The notes beneath the pieces were generated by a model that was not told where the DNA came from, ran no database searches, and saw only the letters and a list, made by a program, of their open reading frames with translations. The translations under genes were made by a program, and so were the position numbers. From Siminovitchia fortis (GTDB taxonomy: Bacteria; Bacillota; Bacilli; Bacillales; Bacillaceae_C), in contig NZ_QYTU02000019.1 of NCBI RefSeq assembly GCF_003605365.2, positions 1 to 64,000 of the forward strand: a DNA stretch of 64,000 nt, in the 5' to 3' direction. This document shows, one piece after another, positions 55,504 to 64,000 of the stretch (position 1 is the first letter of the stretch; every line of letters starts with the position of its first letter).

Positions 55504-56691
55504 TTATTGACTTTTAGACTCCACAAAAGAATGAATTCGGCTGATCGCTTCTTCCAGCAATTCAAGCGATGCCGCATACGAAAGCCTGATGTTTTCCGGT
55601 GAACCGAAGCTGGAACCCGGCACGACAGCCACAAGCGCCTCTTCAAGCAATGCCCGTACAAAGCTGTCTACATCTTTATAGCCGGCAGTTTCAGCAGCTT
55701 CTTTGACGTTCGGATATAAATAGAATGCCCCTTGGGGTTTCAGGCATGTCACACCCGGAATATTTATCAGTTTTTTATGAATGATGTTCATTCTTTCTTC
55801 AAATGCCTGCCTCATTTTTTCTACTGGTTCCTGGGTTCCGTTATAAGCCTCAATCGCACCATATTGGGATGTTGTTGCCGGATTGGAAGTCGAATGGCTT
55901 GCGACGTCCGTCATGGCCTTGATGATTGTTTCGTTTCCCGCCGCATATCCAATTCTCCAGCCGGTCATGGAATGTGATTTGGACACCCCGTTGATAATGA
56001 TGGTCAAATCTTTAAGTTCAGGCGACAATTGAGATATTGAAACATGCTCATGGCCGTCGTATAGAAGCTTTTCATATATTTCATCAGAGATGATCAATAT
56101 ATTGTTTGCTTTACAAACTTCCCCAATCTCGCCCAGTTCTTCTTTAGAATAGACCATGCCTGTCGGATTGCTCGGCGAGTTGATAATGACAGCCTTTGTT
56201 CGGGAAGTTATCGCATCTTCAAGCTGTCTGCCGGTAATTTTGAAGTGATTGGCTTCTTCTCCGTCGATGAACACCGGCTCTCCCCCAGCCAATTTTACCT
56301 GCTCCGGATAACTTACCCAGTATGGAGTCGGGATGATCACTTCATCCCCATCATTCAATATGACCTGGAAAAGTGTATAAAGGGCGTGTTTGGCACCGTT
56401 TGTAACAATGATTTCAGAAGCTTTATAATCAAGCCCTTGATCCCTTCTGAATTTACCGATGATTGCCTGTTTCAATTCAGCCAGGCCGCCGGCGGGTGTA
56501 TACTTTGTATGTCCTTCTCCCATGGAACGGTATGCCGCCTGAATAATATTATCCGGGGTGTTAAAATCCGGTTCACCGGCTCCCAGCCCGATCACATCGA
56601 GGCCGCTCGCTTTTAATTCTTTTGCCTTTGCTGTAATGGCCAGTGTGGATGAAGGTGAAACTTTGGATACCCGATTTGATAATTCAATCAT
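55504..56691 (-). CDS. aspB: Aspartate aminotransferase
   Basis: The 395-residue PLP enzyme has GAGEPDFNTPDNI, SPSNPTGMVYSKEE, SDEIYEKLLYDG and the PLP Lys in VSKSHSMTGWRIGY. It is of subgroup I-gamma type, which fits B. subtilis AspB. AGGGG precedes the ATG at 56691. Confidence 0.92.
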   Translation of the reverse strand: MIELSNRVSKVSPSSTLAITAKAKELKASGLDVIGLGAGEPDFNTPDNIIQAAYRSMGEGHTKYTPAGGLAELKQAIIGKFRRDQGLDYKASEIIVTNGAKHALYTLFQVILNDGDEVIIPTPYWVSYPEQVKLAGGEPVFIDGEEANHFKITGRQLEDAITSRTKAVIINSPSNPTGMVYSKEELGEIGEVCKANNILIISDEIYEKLLYDGHEHVSISQLSPELKDLTIIINGVSKSHSMTGWRIGYAAGNETIIKAMTDVASHSTSNPATTSQYGAIEAYNGTQEPVEKMRQAFEERMNIIHKKLINIPGVTCLKPQGAFYLYPNVKEAAETAGYKDVDSFVRALLEEALVAVVPGSSFGSPENIRLSYAASLELLEEAISRIHSFVESKSQ

Positions 56692-56709
56692 ATACAACCC
56701 CTGCTTCCT

Positions 56710-57186
56710 CTATAAATTTTCTATTTTTCTCAACCATTTCCCAGAATCGAAATGGATGTAATAATAATTTAAGTTGGAGTTTTCATCCAGATAGGACAAT
56801 TCCCAGACAGGAAGTTCCTTTTCCATCCCCAGCCTGACACCAAGAATCTCTTTAGGTTTTTTTTCGCTCAGTAATTTATTGACTGCGTCCTGCTTTGAGA
56901 CACCGTCTGATATTTTCTTTACATGGACTTTATCTTTTTTATTGTCCGGAATCCATGCAGCGGCTTCCTGGCCTTTGCTGTTTTTTCCAATCACCACATA
57001 GTAAGTCCGCGAACCATTATATAAATAAAACTCGTCCGCGCTTTTTATGTCCGTCTCTGATTTCAGTCTTTCCTCAGCGGCATCCCTTGCCTTTTTCATG
57101 GGCGCCATCGCTTTGCTGTATACACATCCGCTTATCCCTGCAGCGATTAACAGGCAGGAAAGAATAATCGCGAGCCATTTATACAT
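56710..57186 (-). CDS. ypmB: YpmB-like PepSY-domain membrane protein
   Basis: The 158-residue protein has an N-terminal membrane segment ending near GISGC, which could be a lipobox, and an extracytoplasmic YpmB/PepSY-like domain (GVSKQDAVNKLLSEKKPKEI, VWELSYLDENSNLNYYYIHF). Its role is unknown. The ATG at 57186 has GAGGG. It opens the ypmB-aspB-dnaD-nth unit. Confidence 0.82.
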   Translation of the reverse strand: MYKWLAIILSCLLIAAGISGCVYSKAMAPMKKARDAAEERLKSETDIKSADEFYLYNGSRTYYVVIGKNSKGQEAAAWIPDNKKDKVHVKKISDGVSKQDAVNKLLSEKKPKEILGVRLGMEKELPVWELSYLDENSNLNYYYIHFDSGKWLRKIENL

Positions 57187-57312
57187 GTACATCCCTCGTT
57201 AATACAGAAAATCTTCGTTTTATTGAGCACGCGTTCCTCAATACACATATTTTGTTATTAATAACCGGCCCGTTTTCTGCCACAATATTAGTAAGCACGC
57301 GGTATCCCCATC

Positions 57313-57321
57313 ATTATATCA
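57313..57321 (-). promoter_or_regulatory. Extended -10 promoter of ypmB-aspB-dnaD-nth
   Basis: TGATATAAT on the minus strand, about 125 bases before ypmB. The gap from here to ypmB contains no ypmA frame. Confidence 0.55.
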
Positions 57322-57384
57322 TGATGGCGCCGTCGTTTTTAAAAAATCTAGTCCACATTGTAAACGTCGCTTTCCGGCGGCGTT

Positions 57385-60189
57385 TTACTTTTTATCCAGC
57401 CAGCTTTCAACTGAAGGAATCAGGTGATCCAAGGGACCTTTTTCAAGCTTAATGGAAGGAATGGACTTTAGAAAAGCCTTTCCGTATGCAGATGTAATGA
57501 CTCTCTGGTCAAATACGAAAAAAACACCGCGGTCTGTTTTTTTCCTGATTAGACGTCCAAAACCCTGTTTGAATTGAATAATGGCCTCAGGAAGAGAGTA
57601 GGCTGAAAATGGATTTTTTCCGCCTGCTTGTACATACTCCAATTTTGCAGCCGTAACCGGGTCATCAATTGGGGAAAAAGGGAGTCTCACGACGACAAGG
57701 CAGGATAAATCCTCTCCCGGAATATCGATGCCTTCCCAAAAACTGTTTGTTCCCAAAAGGATCGCCTTTTGAAAGTGCCGGAAGCTTTTTACAAGCCGGC
57801 TTCTGCTTCCTGACGAAACACCGTGGGCCAGAAGGACAAAATCCCTGAGCTCATTGCTGTCGTATAATAATTCATGCGTTTTTCGAAGCATCTCATGGGA
57901 TGTGAACAAAACGAGCATCCGTCCTTCAGCCGCATTGGCAACAGCAATCAAGTGACAGGCTATTGACTCTGCATATTCCTCCATAGGAACAGAATTGATT
58001 TCCGGAAGATCTGTCGGTACAAGCAGTTTAACCTGCTTTTCATATGGAAATGGCGATTCAAATCGTGTTTCAATCCTGTCAAATGAATGAATGCCGATCT
58101 CCTCGCTAAAAAATTTAAATGAATTATTCACTGTTAGAGAGGCTGACGTCAAGACGACACTTTTATGTTCTTTAAAAAGCCGTTCGGATAAAAAACAGTT
58201 TATATTCAACGGCTGCCTATGAACGCTCGTTCTGTTCGCCATGCATTTTTGATCACTTTCCAGCCACATCACGTCACTGTTTTCCGATTGAGAGAGCAAA
58301 TGTTTAACCTGTAACCCCATTTCAGTCCATTCCCCGTGAAAGCCGGCCATTTCTTCCAGGAACGCCAACTCTGCAGGTGAAAGTGAAGCCTGGCTTTTTT
58401 TGATGAGCATAAGCCGTTCCTGAATCCCCTGGGAAATAAGCTTATGGAAATCCAAAAAGCGCTCGGCACACATCATGACCTTCTGCCAGCTTCCCCCGGA
58501 TCTGATCTGATCAGAAACCCTTAACTTGGCTCTTCTGTTTTTCCCTTTATTCGGCCGGGTACGCTTGAGCATTTGGCTCAGCAATGTAAATAAATCATCT
58601 GTTTCAGCCTCTATATTTTGAATCGCATGATCCACTGCGAAGGAATGAACAGAAGGAACAGCCGAAGCTTTGGCCGTATACCTTTCAAGAGTGTAAAAAC
58701 GTTTCTTTTTTTCGGTTGTCCCTAATTTGCCCAGCAAAAACTTTATATGGTTGTAATCAAGCTTACGACCGAGCTTGGTCCGTACGGATTTTTCCAGGTG
58801 ATGGGCCTCATCGATAACAATAAAATGGCTCTTTGGCAGAACTGGATGCTCCAAATCAGCGACAAGCATGGAATGGTTTGTAATGATAATATCCGCACTC
58901 TCGGCAAGATTTTTGGAGTGCAGGTAAAAGTCACGGGAAGTCCACGGGTCATTGTTCCTGTCAACAAACGACCCATCATTGCATATTCTCTTCCAGTAAA
59001 GCTTTCCTCCGCTTGACAGGTTCAATTCATCCATATCTCCTGTTTCTGTCTGCAGAAGCCAAATTAATATCTTCATTTTTGTGATCGTTTCATCATAAGA
59101 GGAGTCCGGTTCCTTAAGCGTCTGCTCGAACTTAAGCATGTTGATATAATGCTCCCTGCCCTTGATCAGGGCTGTTCTATAGGAAAAAGGAACAGCGTCT
59201 TTCAGGATTTTTATTTCTTTTTCCAGAATCTGATGCTGCAATTGAATCGTGTATGTACTAATGATGACTTTTTCCTGCCGGCCAACCGAAAAATAAACAC
59301 TCGGAAGCAAATAAGCGATTGTCTTGCCGATGCCGGTACCTGCCTCTATAACAGAATGCGTGCTTGTCCGGAATGACTGGTATACTGTATCCATCATCTC
59401 GTACTGTCCGTTCCGGGACTCAAATTCTTTGAACAAAGGCTGCAGGAGTTTGACTTTGTCATCTATACCTTTTGGATAATCCAGTGATCGGATCGGAGCC
59501 TCCCCTGCCGGCATCTGTTTATTCTTCAGCACAATACCGCGAAACGATTCAAGGCCTTCGGGAAGGCTTTCCAGCCGGCTTTCCTTTTCTTTTTTGACCG
59601 ACTCAAAAAAAGAAAACATGCTGCTGTTCAGGTTTTTCGATAATTCACAAAGCTTTTCCAGAGTCGCCATGGGAAGGTTTTTTGCTTTTTCCAATAGCAT
59701 TAACAGCAATTCCGCTGTAGCAAGGGCATCACTGTCCGCCTGGTGCGGTGTAATATGCTCAAGCTCCATTTGATCTGAAAGTTCTTCCAATTTATAACTG
59801 TTAGCCTTTGGCAGGAGGATGTTCGCCAGCTCGACCGTATCCAAGGTTTTTTCAATGGGATTGGCAAAACCGGCATCTTCCAATTCCCCGGCAATAAAAC
59901 TGCGGTCGAACTTTACGTTGTGGGCCACAAAAATCGCCCCATCCAATATGGAATGGATCACCCCGGCAATTTCTCCAAATCGGGGTGCTTCGGCTACCTC
60001 TTCTTCACCGATGCCTGTCAGTTCTTTAATAAAAGAAGGGATGGGCACTTCGGGATTGACAAAAGAAGTATATTGATCCGTGATGCGGGAGTTTTCCACA
60101 GTAACTGCAGAAATTTGTATCACCCTGGATCCTTTAACATATGAATTCCCCGTTGTCTCAACATCTACTACAACATATTTGCCTGCCAT
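57385..60189 (-). CDS. dinG: DinG-like exonuclease/helicase-family protein
   Basis: The 934-residue protein joins an N-terminal DnaQ-like 3'-5' exonuclease (VVVDVETTGNS, VAHNVKFDRSF, HQADSDALATAE) to an XPD/DinG-like helicase part (EAGTGIGKT, VIDEAHH, a C-terminal QGFGRLIR). The four cysteines of the iron-sulfur cluster in E. coli DinG are missing; the region after KGREHYINMLKF has only one Cys. Firmicute members act as nucleases in the best-studied case. AAAGG lies before the ATG at 60189. Confidence 0.92.
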   Translation of the reverse strand: MAGKYVVVDVETTGNSYVKGSRVIQISAVTVENSRITDQYTSFVNPEVPIPSFIKELTGIGEEEVAEAPRFGEIAGVIHSILDGAIFVAHNVKFDRSFIAGELEDAGFANPIEKTLDTVELANILLPKANSYKLEELSDQMELEHITPHQADSDALATAELLLMLLEKAKNLPMATLEKLCELSKNLNSSMFSFFESVKKEKESRLESLPEGLESFRGIVLKNKQMPAGEAPIRSLDYPKGIDDKVKLLQPLFKEFESRNGQYEMMDTVYQSFRTSTHSVIEAGTGIGKTIAYLLPSVYFSVGRQEKVIISTYTIQLQHQILEKEIKILKDAVPFSYRTALIKGREHYINMLKFEQTLKEPDSSYDETITKMKILIWLLQTETGDMDELNLSSGGKLYWKRICNDGSFVDRNNDPWTSRDFYLHSKNLAESADIIITNHSMLVADLEHPVLPKSHFIVIDEAHHLEKSVRTKLGRKLDYNHIKFLLGKLGTTEKKKRFYTLERYTAKASAVPSVHSFAVDHAIQNIEAETDDLFTLLSQMLKRTRPNKGKNRRAKLRVSDQIRSGGSWQKVMMCAERFLDFHKLISQGIQERLMLIKKSQASLSPAELAFLEEMAGFHGEWTEMGLQVKHLLSQSENSDVMWLESDQKCMANRTSVHRQPLNINCFLSERLFKEHKSVVLTSASLTVNNSFKFFSEEIGIHSFDRIETRFESPFPYEKQVKLLVPTDLPEINSVPMEEYAESIACHLIAVANAAEGRMLVLFTSHEMLRKTHELLYDSNELRDFVLLAHGVSSGSRSRLVKSFRHFQKAILLGTNSFWEGIDIPGEDLSCLVVVRLPFSPIDDPVTAAKLEYVQAGGKNPFSAYSLPEAIIQFKQGFGRLIRKKTDRGVFFVFDQRVITSAYGKAFLKSIPSIKLEKGPLDHLIPSVESWLDKK

Positions 60190-60277
60190 CCTCTTCACAC
60201 CTTTAATCCTAAAACAATCGTTTCTCTTTAGTTAGTTTACCATATATGAGCCCTCTTTCCACCCGAAAATAATCGAA

Positions 60278-61123
60278 CTAAACATCAATGATGATATTGT
60301 CGATGAGCCTTGCTTTTGAAAACTTGACAGCGGCAGCAACGATCACTTTTCCATTAGGAACGGAAATCTGCTCCAGTTCAGGAAAACTCAATAATTCCAC
60401 ATAATCAATATCTGCTTGCATATGGGTTCTGATATAATCTTTTACTTTTCCTGTGATGGCTGCAATGTCCTGCACGCCATCTTTTAATAATTCTTCCGCC
60501 TTCTGCAGGCTTTTATATAAGGCAGGCGCCTGTTTCCGCTCTTCAGGGGTCAAATAGACATTTCTTGAGCTGACCGCAAGGCCAGTTGACTCCCTGACTG
60601 TTTCGACAGGGACGATCTCAAGCGGAAAATCAAAATCTTCAACAAGACCGGACACAACGGCAAATTGCTGCGCATCTTTTAAACCGAAATAAGCGCGGTC
60701 AGGCAGTGTAATATGAAATAGTTTGGACAATACCGTGACGACTCCGTCAAAGTGGCCCGGCCGGTTGACTCCGCACAGGACATCAGTCCTGTTTAATACG
60801 GTCATTCTGATGGATTTTTCGCTATTATACATATTTTCCGGGCTTGGCATAAATAAAATGTCGACGCCGGCTTCCTCCGCAAGCTTTGTGTCCCTTTCAG
60901 GGTTTCGGGGATAGGCATCAAAATCTTCGCCAGGGCCAAATTGAAGCGGGTTGACAAAAATACTCATGATGGTAATGTCATTGTTTTTTTTCGCTTCTTT
61001 GAGAAGTGTCAAATGTCCTTCGTGCAAATAGCCCATGGTCGGAACAAATCCGATGGATCTTCCTTTTTCTTTATGTTGTTTCGCCAGCTGCTGCATTTCC
61101 TGCTTTGTCGTGATTGTGATCAA
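60278..61123 (-). CDS. panC: Pantothenate synthetase
   Basis: The 281-residue enzyme has GFVPTMGYLHEGHLTLL (HxGH site), SIFVNPLQFGPGEDF, PDRAYFGLKDAQQ and STGLAVSSRN. It joins pantoate and beta-alanine. The TTG start has GGAGG. No panD follows before dinG. Confidence 0.95.
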   Translation of the reverse strand: MITITTKQEMQQLAKQHKEKGRSIGFVPTMGYLHEGHLTLLKEAKKNNDITIMSIFVNPLQFGPGEDFDAYPRNPERDTKLAEEAGVDILFMPSPENMYNSEKSIRMTVLNRTDVLCGVNRPGHFDGVVTVLSKLFHITLPDRAYFGLKDAQQFAVVSGLVEDFDFPLEIVPVETVRESTGLAVSSRNVYLTPEERKQAPALYKSLQKAEELLKDGVQDIAAITGKVKDYIRTHMQADIDYVELLSFPELEQISVPNGKVIVAAAVKFSKARLIDNIIIDV

Positions 61124-61124
61124 T

Positions 61125-61961
61125 TTATTTTCCTCCGTACAATGAAGCCAGTTCTTCCTGCTTCATTTCAAATGTATGTTTCTGAAGATCGGGGAACACG
61201 CTTGATTTTACTTCCTCCACGTATTTCCCAATGCCTGCTGATGCTTCAACATTTATATCTGCAAATTTTTTGACAAACTTAGGGACACGGTCAACACCGA
61301 ATGTGACAACGTCATGAAAGACAAGAACCTGTCCATCTGTATCAGGGCCTGCCCCAATCCCGATTACCGGTATATTTATTTTGGAAGAGACCTCTTTGCC
61401 AAGCTGGTGCGGAATACACTCCAATACGATGGCAAAAGCGCCGGCATCTTCACATTTTTTCGCTTCTTCAATCAATTCAGAAGCAGCCTCTGCCGTTTTT
61501 GCCTGTACCTTGTATCCGCCAAGAACCCCGGCTGTCTGCGGTGTCAATCCGAGATGACCCATAACAGGTACTCCCGCACTTGTCAGGGCTCTGATCGTTT
61601 CAATTACTTCTCCCCCGCCTTCAATCTTGACAGCATGCGCCCCGCTCTCCTGCATGATTTTACCTGCAGCCCTCAGAGCCTCTTCCTTGCTTATACGAAA
61701 GGTCATAAAAGGAAGATCCGTGACAATAAATGTATCCTTCGCGCCACGCTTAACCGCTTTTGTGTGATGAATCATATCATCCGTTGTGACGGGCACCGTC
61801 GAATCATAGCCCAGCACGACCATTCCCAGGGAATCACCGACAAGGATCATATCCACCCCGGCTTCTTCCGCAAGCTTCGCCTGTGGGTAATCATAGGCAG
61901 TGAGCATCGCAATCTTTTCCCCGGCTTGTTTCATTTTCAAAAAATCCGTTGTTGACTTCAT
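61125..61961 (-). CDS. panB: 3-methyl-2-oxobutanoate hydroxymethyltransferase
   Basis: The 278-residue enzyme has [35 protein letters not shown] and [11 protein letters not shown]. It adds a one-carbon unit from methylene-THF to ketoisovalerate. The ATG at 61961 has AGGAGG nine bases upstream. It is coupled to panC with a one-base gap. Confidence 0.95.
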   Translation of the reverse strand: MKSTTDFLKMKQAGEKIAMLTAYDYPQAKLAEEAGVDMILVGDSLGMVVLGYDSTVPVTTDDMIHHTKAVKRGAKDTFIVTDLPFMTFRISKEEALRAAGKIMQESGAHAVKIEGGGEVIETIRALTSAGVPVMGHLGLTPQTAGVLGGYKVQAKTAEAASELIEEAKKCEDAGAFAIVLECIPHQLGKEVSSKINIPVIGIGAGPDTDGQVLVFHDVVTFGVDRVPKFVKKFADINVEASAGIGKYVEEVKSSVFPDLQKHTFEMKQEELASLYGGK

Positions 61962-62021
61962 TTTGTCCATCCTCCTTTTTTGTAGAGGATACGAAATGAA
62001 TCAAGCGGCAGTTTAAACACC

Positions 62022-62058
62022 AAAAGGAGTCCTCCCCAAAAAAAGGCAGAAGGACTCC
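62022..62058 (-). terminator. Terminator or attenuator in the panB leader
   Basis: GGAGTCCT and AGGACTCC enclose a long loop with a T run inside, and TTTT follows on the minus strand. A second hairpin (62081-62110, AGAGGATC with GGTCCTCT) lies just upstream. Together they suggest either the end of birA or leader control of panBC. Confidence 0.5.
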
Positions 62059-62236
62059 GCAACTGTCACTCGTTCGTTTCGGTCCTCTGTCCCCGTCCTT
62101 TTAGAGGATCAAGGCAGAAATAATCGTTTTTCCCAATATTTTGTGGTGCAGCTCAATAAATGATACCGCCCAAAAAAAGTATAGCAAATATTTCGTCGAA
62201 AGACCAATAAAAGCGGAAATGCCATCCAAGTTGGAC

Positions 62237-63217
62237 TTAAGTTTGCTGTATATCGGCAGAATAAATATTGTGGATGATCCCTTCATCATCCTCAATTTTC
62301 AATATTCCTTCATCAGTTATCCCAATTGCCCGGCCGGTAATTACGCCCGTTACAGTAGTTGCCTTGATTCTCTTTCCGATGCTGATGGCGTAGCTTTCCC
62401 ATAAAATACGCACAGGTTTAAATCCTTCCGTTATATATATTGAATAATATCTTTCGAAATATTTTAAGAAGGATTGGATAAGGGCAGCCCGTGAAATCTT
62501 TTCTCCTTTTTCAATAAAAAGTGATGTGGCCGTATGTGCAACATTCGGCGGAAAATCTTCTGGCCCGTGATTGGCATTCATTCCGATTCCGATGATCAAA
62601 GAAGAAATTTTATCGGACTCCGCTTGCAGCTCGGTTAAGATCCCGACCACTTTTTTTCCATTGATCAACACGTCATTCGGCCATTTGATTTCCGGTGTAA
62701 TGCCCGTGATCTCCTCGATGGCCCGGGCTACGGCGACGGCGGTGATCAATGTGAATTGGGGGGCCTGTTGGGGCGGCAGATCCGGCCTTACAATGAGGCT
62801 CATCCAAATTCCTTTGCCGCTTAAAGAATGCCATTCCCTTCCAAGCCTTCCCCTTCCGGATGTTTGCTCTTCAGCCACGACAAGTGTTCCTTCAGGGGCC
62901 CCGTCATACGCCAGCTGATGCGCTTCCTTTTGGGTGGATCCAAGAGATTCATAATAGTGGACGTTTCTTCCGAACCGGTCGGTTTCAAGGCCGTATAGGA
63001 TATCATTTTCAGTTATATCTTCAGGAGTGCTGACAATCCTGTACCCTTTGTTTCTGACGGCTTCCAGAACGAAACCGTCTTTCCTTAATTCCTCAATATG
63101 TTTCCAAATGGCCGTTCTGGAGCAGCCGATGATTTCCGCCAGAGCCTGTCCCGACAGAAATTCTCCGCCCGCTCCTGAAAGTGCCTCAATCAATTGTTGT
63201 CTTATAGAAGCCCGCAA
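62237..63217 (-). CDS. birA: Bifunctional biotin ligase/biotin operon repressor
   Basis: The 326-residue protein has an N-terminal helix-turn-helix (SGQALAEIIGCSRTAIWKHI, about 22-41), the ligase loop SGRGRLGREWHS, and KWPNDVLINGKKVVGIL. A TTG start at 63217 gives RASIRQQLIEALSGAGGEF, aligning with the B. subtilis BirA start, and AGGAGG is 11 bases upstream; the GTG at 63229 overlaps that site. It overlaps the cca end. Confidence 0.93.
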   Translation of the reverse strand: MRASIRQQLIEALSGAGGEFLSGQALAEIIGCSRTAIWKHIEELRKDGFVLEAVRNKGYRIVSTPEDITENDILYGLETDRFGRNVHYYESLGSTQKEAHQLAYDGAPEGTLVVAEEQTSGRGRLGREWHSLSGKGIWMSLIVRPDLPPQQAPQFTLITAVAVARAIEEITGITPEIKWPNDVLINGKKVVGILTELQAESDKISSLIIGIGMNANHGPEDFPPNVAHTATSLFIEKGEKISRAALIQSFLKYFERYYSIYITEGFKPVRILWESYAISIGKRIKATTVTGVITGRAIGITDEGILKIEDDEGIIHNIYSADIQQT

Positions 63218-64000
63218 GTTTTTATCCACCTCCTGATTTCTTGTTTGTCATTGGCAACTGCCCCGTCCAACACAGCTTTTATAATGCTTTCCAGCAATTC
63301 TTTCACCCAGGGGCCGCCGGGTGCATCTGCCCATATCAACAGATCATCGCCTGTCACAGCCAACTGATCCCTTGCTTTTATGGCGAGCTTATCAAAATTG
63401 TCATTGATCCGCTTTACGAAGCTATCAGCCGGCCTGTGCTGAATGACTTGGTAAACGGTCTCGACAAGTACTGCCGAATCCCTTCCGGCAGTAAACAAAT
63501 GATAAGCCGTCCAATCATGATCGATTCTCTGCTTTAAAAAATCCAAGGCACGGACTAATGCCTTAATTTTTTTTGCCGGCAGCTTCCATTTTTTTAACTG
63601 TCCGGCACTGTCGGCGGTATTTGAAAAGTGCAGAGCCAAAAGCCACATCTGATTTTCATTCAATGTTGAAACACCATAATCCAGACTTGTTAAAAGGACA
63701 TCTCTTTCGCTGAATAAGGAAGGCAGATATTGATAAAGCCCGCTTTTCAAAAGGATTTGAAATGCTTCCGCCTTGTGGGGCCCATCCAGCATTTTAACCA
63801 TTTCAGACATGACTCTTTCCAAAGCGATATGCTGAAGAAGGTGTGCATGAACTTCTATTGCCTTTTCCGTTTCCGGTTCAAGCCGGAAACCGAGCTGGCT
63901 TACAAAACGGACCGCCCTCATCAAACGCAAGGCATCCTCTTGAAACCGCTCATCAGCTGAACCGACCGTTTCAATCACCTTATCCTTCAACGCCTTCTGT
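63202..64000 (-). CDS. cca: CCA-adding tRNA nucleotidyltransferase, C-terminal part (cut by the window edge)
   Basis: About 266 residues are visible. They include the neck region ERFQEDALRLMRAVRFVSQL, IALERVMSEMVKML and the C-terminal body and tail of class II CCA enzymes. The catalytic head with the GS..D.D motif lies outside the window. The gene order cca-birA-panB-panC is that of B. subtilis. Confidence 0.9.
   Translation of the reverse strand, partial: QKALKDKVIETVGSADERFQEDALRLMRAVRFVSQLGFRLEPETEKAIEVHAHLLQHIALERVMSEMVKMLDGPHKAEAFQILLKSGLYQYLPSLFSERDVLLTSLDYGVSTLNENQMWLLALHFSNTADSAGQLKKWKLPAKKIKALVRALDFLKQRIDHDWTAYHLFTAGRDSAVLVETVYQVIQHRPADSFVKRINDNFDKLAIKARDQLAVTGDDLLIWADAPGGPWVKELLESIIKAVLDGAVANDKQEIRRWIKTCGLL

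Noticed and set aside
61314..61955. 213-codon frame antisense to panB
   Set aside because: Shadow of a clear panB gene; no start site or domains.

Overview
This 64 kb window looks like a chromosomal segment of a spore-forming member of the Bacillaceae (Bacillus in the wide sense). From about 16.6 kb rightwards, gene content and order follow the B. subtilis yp*/yoz* region: yozD/yozE, msrA/B with ypmR/S, dfrA-thyA, mntR, cspD-ypeQ-ypeP-ypdQ, ypcP, dynA (ypbR), bpsB/bpsA, the aro-his-tyr block, rnpB-gpsB, cotD, yppC-G, recU-ponA, nth-dnaD-aspB-ypmB, dinG, panCB, birA and cca. Gram-positive Shine-Dalgarno sequences, frequent TTG starts, T-box regulation and spore-coat genes fit this placement. 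I saw no prophage, CRISPR array, tRNA gene or intact insertion sequence.

Region 1 (0-16.6 kb) is an aerobic phenylacetate island. It holds the repressor gene paaX, paaABCD with paaH and paaJ, a ferredoxin and a ferredoxin-NADP reductase-like flavoprotein, the CoA ligase paaK, a complete LivKHMGF-type ABC importer, the thioesterase paaI and an amidase. PaaK activates phenylacetate, PaaABCD epoxidises the ring, and PaaH and PaaJ carry out the last beta-oxidation steps. No paaE-type reductase is present, so the ferredoxin/flavoprotein pair is the likely electron chain. paaF, paaG and paaZ are not in the window and may lie left of paaX.

Region 2 (16.6-36 kb) holds housekeeping and stress genes: methionine sulfoxide repair, folate and thymidylate synthesis, a secreted anthrax-lethal-factor-like metallopeptidase, a bacilliredoxin, formate-THF ligase, MntR, a cold-shock protein, two RNase H proteins, a 5'-3' exonuclease, a rhodanese and a double-headed dynamin. 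A 24-residue membrane peptide gene with its own signals sits at 23.8 kb. Region 3 (36-44 kb) holds bpsA-bpsB (type III polyketide synthase and methyltransferase) and a T-box-controlled aroC-hisC-tyrA-aroA operon divergent from the DAHP synthase/chorismate mutase gene. The trp genes and aroB/aroH that lie inside this block in B. subtilis are absent. Region 4 (44-64 kb) holds rnpB, gpsB, spore coat genes with sigma-K-like promoters, recU-ponA, and the nth to cca segment, which is cut by the right edge of the window. panD, asnS and ypmA are missing from their usual places.

The most unusual structure is a family of palindromic intergenic repeats (about 1.06, 6.55, 10.8, 20.05, 43.5 and 53.8 kb). 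They look like small non-autonomous elements flanked by TA. They fold into long hairpins, and four of six start a few bases after a gene's stop codon or overlap its end, in the same orientation relative to that gene. One copy supplies the last codons and the stop codon of nth.
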